Assembly (NCBI RefSeq): GCF_002284535.1
Contig: NZ_NPKH01000023.1
Location: 217,767-281,766, forward strand
Length of the DNA: 64,000 nt
Direction: 5' to 3'
Source: Mesorhizobium wenxiniae
GTDB lineage: Bacteria > Pseudomonadota > Alphaproteobacteria > Rhizobiales > Rhizobiaceae
Translations under genes and position numbers: made by a program
Notes under the pieces: generated by a model
Seen by the model: the letters and a program-made list of their open reading frames with translations, nothing else
Told to the model about the DNA's origin: nothing
The model's database searches: none
Shown: in pieces, positions 60,451-64,000 of the stretch
Numbering within the stretch: the first letter of the stretch is position 1
Layout of the letters: the number at the start of each line of letters is the position of its first letter

Positions 60451-60572
60451 GGATCGCCGCTAATTTGATGTTTGTTCTGAGGTCAGGAATTCTTGACCCG
60501 AGGCAAATGCGAAACCGACACAGTCCCGGTCGAGCATGGTCCAGATTGTGTCGAGTATCGGGCGTATCCTTC

Positions 60573-61592
60573 GTGTCAGCTTCGGATTTCAGGCAAATCG
60601 CTATACGGGCTGAATCGGGAAAGGCCGAAAGGCTGTTCCGCGCCGCGGTGTCGGCGTTCTGTTCGCTCACCCGCCCTTCGCGCCGGGAGATCGCGCAACT
60701 TGAGGATTTGACGCTTCCGCTTTTCGCCAATGTGTCGGTCGAATCGCGCCGCTACGTCGCCGCCGCCCTTTCCGAATGCGAATATGCGCCCGCTGCGCTG
60801 GTCCGGCGGCTTTGCGAGGAGCCGGTCGACGTTGCCGCGCCATTGCTCATCCGCTCGTGCGCGCTCAGCGATATCGACCTGATCGCGCTGATCGGACGGC
60901 ACGGCCTGCCGCATGCGCGCGCCATCGCGCGCCGCAAGGATCTGAACCCGACCATCGCCCAGCTGATCAGGGCGCTTGAAAAGCCGACGCTGGTGAGCGT
61001 GCGGCAGCCGGAGGCAATCGCCAAGACGGCGCCTGAAAGCGCCGAGATCGTCGCGCCCAGCCCCGACAGCCAGCAGGTGCCCGGCGCCGCCGCCGAGAAT
61101 GCACGGCGCCGGCTGCGGTCGTTGATGCGTGCCGATGCTGAGAGCGGCGGCGCGACCGTCAATCCGTTCGCCGGCGCTGAAACCTATGTCAAACTGCGCG
61201 AGACGGCGCTGACCGGAAACGCCGCATTCTTCCAGACAGCACTGGCCGACGCGCTCGAAATCGATTTTTCAACGGCGCGGGCGCTCACCGCAAACCAGAA
61301 CTACGCGTCGCTGCTGGCCGCCCTGCGCGCGCTTGATTTCGGCGAAGAGAGGGCGTTCCTGATCACCGCCGCCGTCTATCCCACAGAGTTTCCGCATCCG
61401 CAGGCCATCCGCATCTTTCTCGACCGCTACCGACTGCTGCATCGCGACGCGGCGCTGGACAGGCTACGCGGCTGGAAGGCGGAGATACTGTCGAAGGCCA
61501 TTCGCAATGCCGGACCCATCTCGGCAAACGCCGACATCCGTAAAGCGGACAGCGATAATGCTGCCGCCAGGCCTAAGGCGCGTCACGTCTGA
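60573..61592 (+). CDS. DUF2336-family protein
   Basis: About 339 residues from GTG 60573; the frame is open from 60465 and the start is uncertain. Helical, HEAT-like repeats: FRAAVSAFCSLTRPSRREIAQLEDLTLPLFANVSVESRRYVAAALSE, then LIRSCALSDIDLIALIGRHGLPHARAIARRKDLN, the core of DUF2336, with a Pro/Ala linker and a second helical part (ALTANQNYASLLAALRALDFGEERAFLITAAVYP). DUF2336 proteins are restricted to alphaproteobacteria and of unknown function. A CtrA-like site precedes it. Its last codons and stop lie in an interspersed repeat. Confidence 0.82.
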   Translation: MSASDFRQIAIRAESGKAERLFRAAVSAFCSLTRPSRREIAQLEDLTLPLFANVSVESRRYVAAALSECEYAPAALVRRLCEEPVDVAAPLLIRSCALSDIDLIALIGRHGLPHARAIARRKDLNPTIAQLIRALEKPTLVSVRQPEAIAKTAPESAEIVAPSPDSQQVPGAAAENARRRLRSLMRADAESGGATVNPFAGAETYVKLRETALTGNAAFFQTALADALEIDFSTARALTANQNYASLLAALRALDFGEERAFLITAAVYPTEFPHPQAIRIFLDRYRLLHRDAALDRLRGWKAEILSKAIRNAGPISANADIRKADSDNAAARPKARHV

Positions 61593-61640
61593 AAGAGATT
61601 CAAGCGAACGCTTTAAGCCTTTGTTTTCATCCATAATCGT
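61575..61640. repeat. Degenerate interspersed repeat covering the DUF2336 stop codon
   Basis: CTAAGGCGCGTCACG...CGCTTTAAGCCTTTGTTTTCATCCATAATCG resembles the repeat at 17830-17921. The first arm encodes the last residues KARHV and the TGA stop of the DUF2336 gene. Confidence 0.5.
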
Positions 61641-61987
61641 TAGAGCGACTTGACGGAAATAAACTCCTCGACGGGAGCAGCGCCGGCCTCGATCTCGACC
61701 ACCCAGATGTCGGGATCGAATTTCTTCTCCCTTTCCAGGCGCGCGTCAAAGACGGCGGCATCGTCGCCGGCGCCGAGCAGACTGAAGAAACGGTCGTCGG
61801 GTTTCGCTGAATCGTAGCTCGTCTGCGGCGCCGGTCCAAACAAAGCAACCTCGCCCAGGCGGCCACGCGCCAGCACGAAGACGGCGCCGGCCTCAGTTGC
61901 GCCGCGCTTGACCACGGCGGCGAATCCGCCGGCGCCGAAAACCCGGCGCAATAGGGCCGACACCCACAGATCGGTGGTTACGCGCAT
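61640..61987 (-). CDS. DUF1491-family protein
   Basis: 115 residues: RVTTDLWVSALLRRVFGAGGFAAVVKRGATEAGAVFVLARGRLGEVALFGPAPQTSY and C-terminal ARLEREKKFDPDIWVVEIE, the complete DUF1491 pattern of alphaproteobacteria. Function unknown. Convergent with DUF2336 and codirectional with the peptidoglycan-binding gene, 89 bp after it. Confidence 0.9.
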   Translation of the reverse strand: MRVTTDLWVSALLRRVFGAGGFAAVVKRGATEAGAVFVLARGRLGEVALFGPAPQTSYDSAKPDDRFFSLLGAGDDAAVFDARLEREKKFDPDIWVVEIEAGAAPVEEFISVKSL

Positions 61988-62076
61988 TACAAAACTCCGG
62001 ACGAGAACCGGATGCTGTTTAGCGAGGTTATCGCCAATCCGCGAGCGATCACTTCGACTATTAGTAGGCCAAAGCC

Positions 62077-62844
62077 TCAGTTGGTCAGGCCGATCTCGCG
62101 CATCTTGACGTAGACGACCTCGTCGGGCTCGCCGGTCTCCGGCAGCCCGAACAGCGACTGGAACTCCTTGATCGCTGCCTTGGTGCGGGCCCCGACCACG
62201 CCATCGAGCTGCATGTCGTCATTGCCGAATGCCTTCAGCCCGGCCTGGATTTTGATAATGCGGGCATCGGGTGCCTGCGCCGGCGCATCTGCCGGCGCCG
62301 AAGCGGAGACGGGAATTGCGGCCATGTCGTCCGGACGAGGTGCCGGATGCGGCACGACCGTCGAGGCGGTTGGCGTGGCGCCCAGTTGATCGAGCAGAAC
62401 GCTGTCGACCTCGCCGGAAGCGTTGAGCCCGACTTTCTGCTGATAGGCTTGTATGGCCTTGCGCGTGTTGGGGCCGGAAATGCCGTCGACGGTGCCGGAA
62501 TAAAAGTCCAGATCCTTCAATATGCCCTGGACCTGCTCGACGACCGGATCGCTCTTGATCGGAGCCGAGCCCGGCCGCACGATGTTGATGGTGGTTTCGG
62601 GTTCCTCGGCGCCGGCTCGAGGAAAGCCCTCGATGCTCCTGGTCGCGAAAAACGCGCCGGCATGAGGAAAAGGCTGATACCACAGGGCATTCGCCGAGAC
62701 GTAGAAGAGCGTCACCAGGAAGGCGGTCGAACCGCCGACCAGAACCGGATTGCGCGAGATCAGGCTGCCGACGGCGACCGCGCTACCTTGGAAGGCATTG
62801 CCACGGCGCTTGGCCGCCTTAGGCTGTTTTGCGGAGCGAGCCAT
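62077..62844 (-). CDS. Membrane protein with two peptidoglycan-binding domains
   Basis: 255 residues: basic cytoplasmic N-terminus, one transmembrane helix (PVLVGGSTAFLVTLFYVSANALWY), then two PG_binding_1 units: VEQVQGILKDLDFYSGTVDGISGPNTRKAIQAYQQKVGL and IIKIQAGLKAFGNDDMQLDGVVGARTKAAIKEFQSLFGL. Likely anchors to or senses the cell wall. The start overlaps the end of the upstream kinase gene by 26 bp, so the two are coupled, suggesting a wall-sensing or envelope-localised signalling pair. Confidence 0.88.
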   Translation of the reverse strand: MARSAKQPKAAKRRGNAFQGSAVAVGSLISRNPVLVGGSTAFLVTLFYVSANALWYQPFPHAGAFFATRSIEGFPRAGAEEPETTINIVRPGSAPIKSDPVVEQVQGILKDLDFYSGTVDGISGPNTRKAIQAYQQKVGLNASGEVDSVLLDQLGATPTASTVVPHPAPRPDDMAAIPVSASAPADAPAQAPDARIIKIQAGLKAFGNDDMQLDGVVGARTKAAIKEFQSLFGLPETGEPDEVVYVKMREIGLTN

Positions 62845-64000
62845 GCCTGTCCCCCTTCGTCTCCGCCTTGGCTGCAGGCATCGGCAGCACGCCGGGCTTG
62901 TCGGTCGAACGTCCCTTCGGTCCGTTCACCGGCAAGCTGATCGTGACCGTGGTGCCCTCGCCCGGCATGCTTTCGATCGACATCGTGCCCTCGTGCAGCG
63001 CCACAAGGCCCTTCACCAGCGACAGGCCGAGCCCGGTTCCCTCGAAGCGGCGCGTATAGTCGTTCTGGATCTGCATGAACGGCTTGCCGAGATTGGCAAA
63101 GTCTTCCTCGGCGATGCCGATACCGGTGTCCCTGACCCAGAAATGCACTCGCGAGCCGATCCGCTTGGCGCCGACGACGACATCGCCGCCATCGGGCGTG
63201 AACTTGATGGCATTGGAGACTAGGTTGATGAGTATCTGCTGCACGGCACGACGATCAGCGTTTATCTCGCCTGCATCCGGTGCGATCTGAGCTTGCAGAT
63301 CGATGTTCTTTGCCTCTGCCTGCAGCCGCATCATCGACTGGCACATTTCGACGGCTTCCACGAAACGGAACGGTTCCGGCTCGGTTGCGTAGGCGCCGGC
63401 TTCGATCCTCGACACGTCGAGTATCGAGGTGACGACGGCAAGCAAATGCTGGCCGGACTCCTTGACCAGACCGACATATTCCTTCTGGCGCGGATCCTTG
63501 AAGGTGCCGAACATCTCATGCAGCAGCATGTCGGAAAAACCGATGATGGCGTTCAACGGCGTGCGAAGCTCGTGGCTGACGACCGCCAGAAACCGTCCCT
63601 TCGCCACTTCGGCAGACGCGGCCGCCTCTTTCGCAGCGGCAAGCTCTTCGTGCAAGCCGGCGAGTTCGTCGTTTTCGCGCAGGACGAGCGTGAAGACATC
63701 CTCATGCTCCACCCGCATCAGCTCAAGGGAAAACGGCCGGTAGTTGTCCGCCGTCGGGCCATCGCCGTTTTGCGGCAGCCGGACGCGAAGATCGAGCCGG
63801 CGCGCCGACGCGCCGTCGCGCATGTCGGCCAGCGCGCTGAGGTATGCGACGCGATCGGACAGATGGATACGGTCGAACAGGCCGTTACCGAACAGCAGTT
63901 CCGGCTGCAGCTTCAGGATCGTGCGCGCCTTTGCCGACGCATCCAGAACCTCGCCATGCCTGCCGGCCCGCAGGACAACGGCGTCGATGATGTTCTCGAG
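62819..64000 (-). CDS. PAS-domain sensor histidine kinase, N-terminus outside the window
   Basis: The frame is open to the window edge (codon boundary at base 64000), so the gene is cut. Visible part: a PAS-like region (VVLRAGRHGEVLDASAKARTIL...), a coiled coil, HisKA with FLAVVSHELRTPLNAIIGFSDML, and HATPase with NLVSNAIKFTPDG, VRDTGIGI and FEGTGLGLSLV. The EMFGTFKDPRQKEYVGLVKESGQHLLAVV segment is of the PleC/PdhS-like group of alphaproteobacterial kinases. Coupled to the peptidoglycan-binding membrane protein. No cognate regulator is visible. Confidence 0.88.
   Translation of the reverse strand, partial: LENIIDAVVLRAGRHGEVLDASAKARTILKLQPELLFGNGLFDRIHLSDRVAYLSALADMRDGASARRLDLRVRLPQNGDGPTADNYRPFSLELMRVEHEDVFTLVLRENDELAGLHEELAAAKEAAASAEVAKGRFLAVVSHELRTPLNAIIGFSDMLLHEMFGTFKDPRQKEYVGLVKESGQHLLAVVTSILDVSRIEAGAYATEPEPFRFVEAVEMCQSMMRLQAEAKNIDLQAQIAPDAGEINADRRAVQQILINLVSNAIKFTPDGGDVVVGAKRIGSRVHFWVRDTGIGIAEEDFANLGKPFMQIQNDYTRRFEGTGLGLSLVKGLVALHEGTMSIESMPGEGTTVTISLPVNGPKGRSTDKPGVLPMPAAKAETKGDRHGSLRKTA

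Overview
The window looks like a chromosomal segment of a GC-rich alphaproteobacterium of the order Rhizobiales, most probably Mesorhizobium or a close relative. This rests on a Porin_2-type outer membrane porin, a cycHJKL-type cytochrome c maturation operon next to degP on one side and a feuN-feuP-feuQ-like set on the other, a two-component pair joined to glnE, and many short palindromic intergenic repeats of a kind I associate with Mesorhizobium. It reads as core chromosome: no integrase, transposase, plasmid replication gene, symbiosis gene or CRISPR array was seen.

Layout. 1-7.5 kb: tail of a family-5 uracil-DNA glycosylase, then a leftward set (GH25 lysozyme, smpB, dapA), a rightward lytic transglycosylase, an alpha/beta hydrolase, tRNA-Ser(GCU) and a porin with a clear terminator. 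8-11 kb: divergent TPR-sulfotransferase and HisC-like aminotransferase. 11-19 kb: a leucine-degradation (liu) operon, TetR regulator - isovaleryl-CoA dehydrogenase - MCC beta - macro-domain protein - small secreted Cys-rich protein - MCC alpha, facing a convergent branched-chain amino acid binding protein. 19-24.6 kb: small exported proteins, AMP nucleosidase, an endonuclease/exonuclease/phosphatase-fold protein and a DUF922 protease-like protein. 24.7-35 kb: ETF-ubiquinone oxidoreductase (which would take electrons from isovaleryl-CoA dehydrogenase), a hypothetical, a family-4-like uracil-DNA glycosylase lacking two Fe-S cysteines, an XRE regulator, a DMT transporter coupled to an orphan form-II CoxL-like molybdenum hydroxylase, and PepN. 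35-43 kb: PleC/PdhS-like kinase facing glnE, which ends a response regulator-kinase-glnE operon. 43-52.5 kb: degP, ccmH-F-E-I, a surface lipoprotein, and feuQ-feuP-feuN. 52.7-56.4 kb: an orphan gene-transfer-agent-type DUF3168 protein, DUF1488, a Lys-rich small protein, and a non-pyrrolysine MttB-family methyltransferase divergent from a TetR regulator. 56.5-64 kb: a class A penicillin-binding protein, DUF1214 and DUF1254 proteins, small conserved proteins, DUF2336, DUF1491, a peptidoglycan-binding protein and a truncated histidine kinase.

The most unusual arrangement is the macro-domain (O-acyl-ADP-ribose hydrolase type) gene between the two subunits of methylcrotonyl-CoA carboxylase. Others worth attention are the cluster-less family-4-like glycosylase, the orphan molybdenum hydroxylase coupled to an exporter, the orphan GTA tail gene, and two places where interspersed repeats appear to supply the 3' end and stop codon of a gene.

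All product names come from reading the translations by eye. No database search, alignment program or structure prediction was run.
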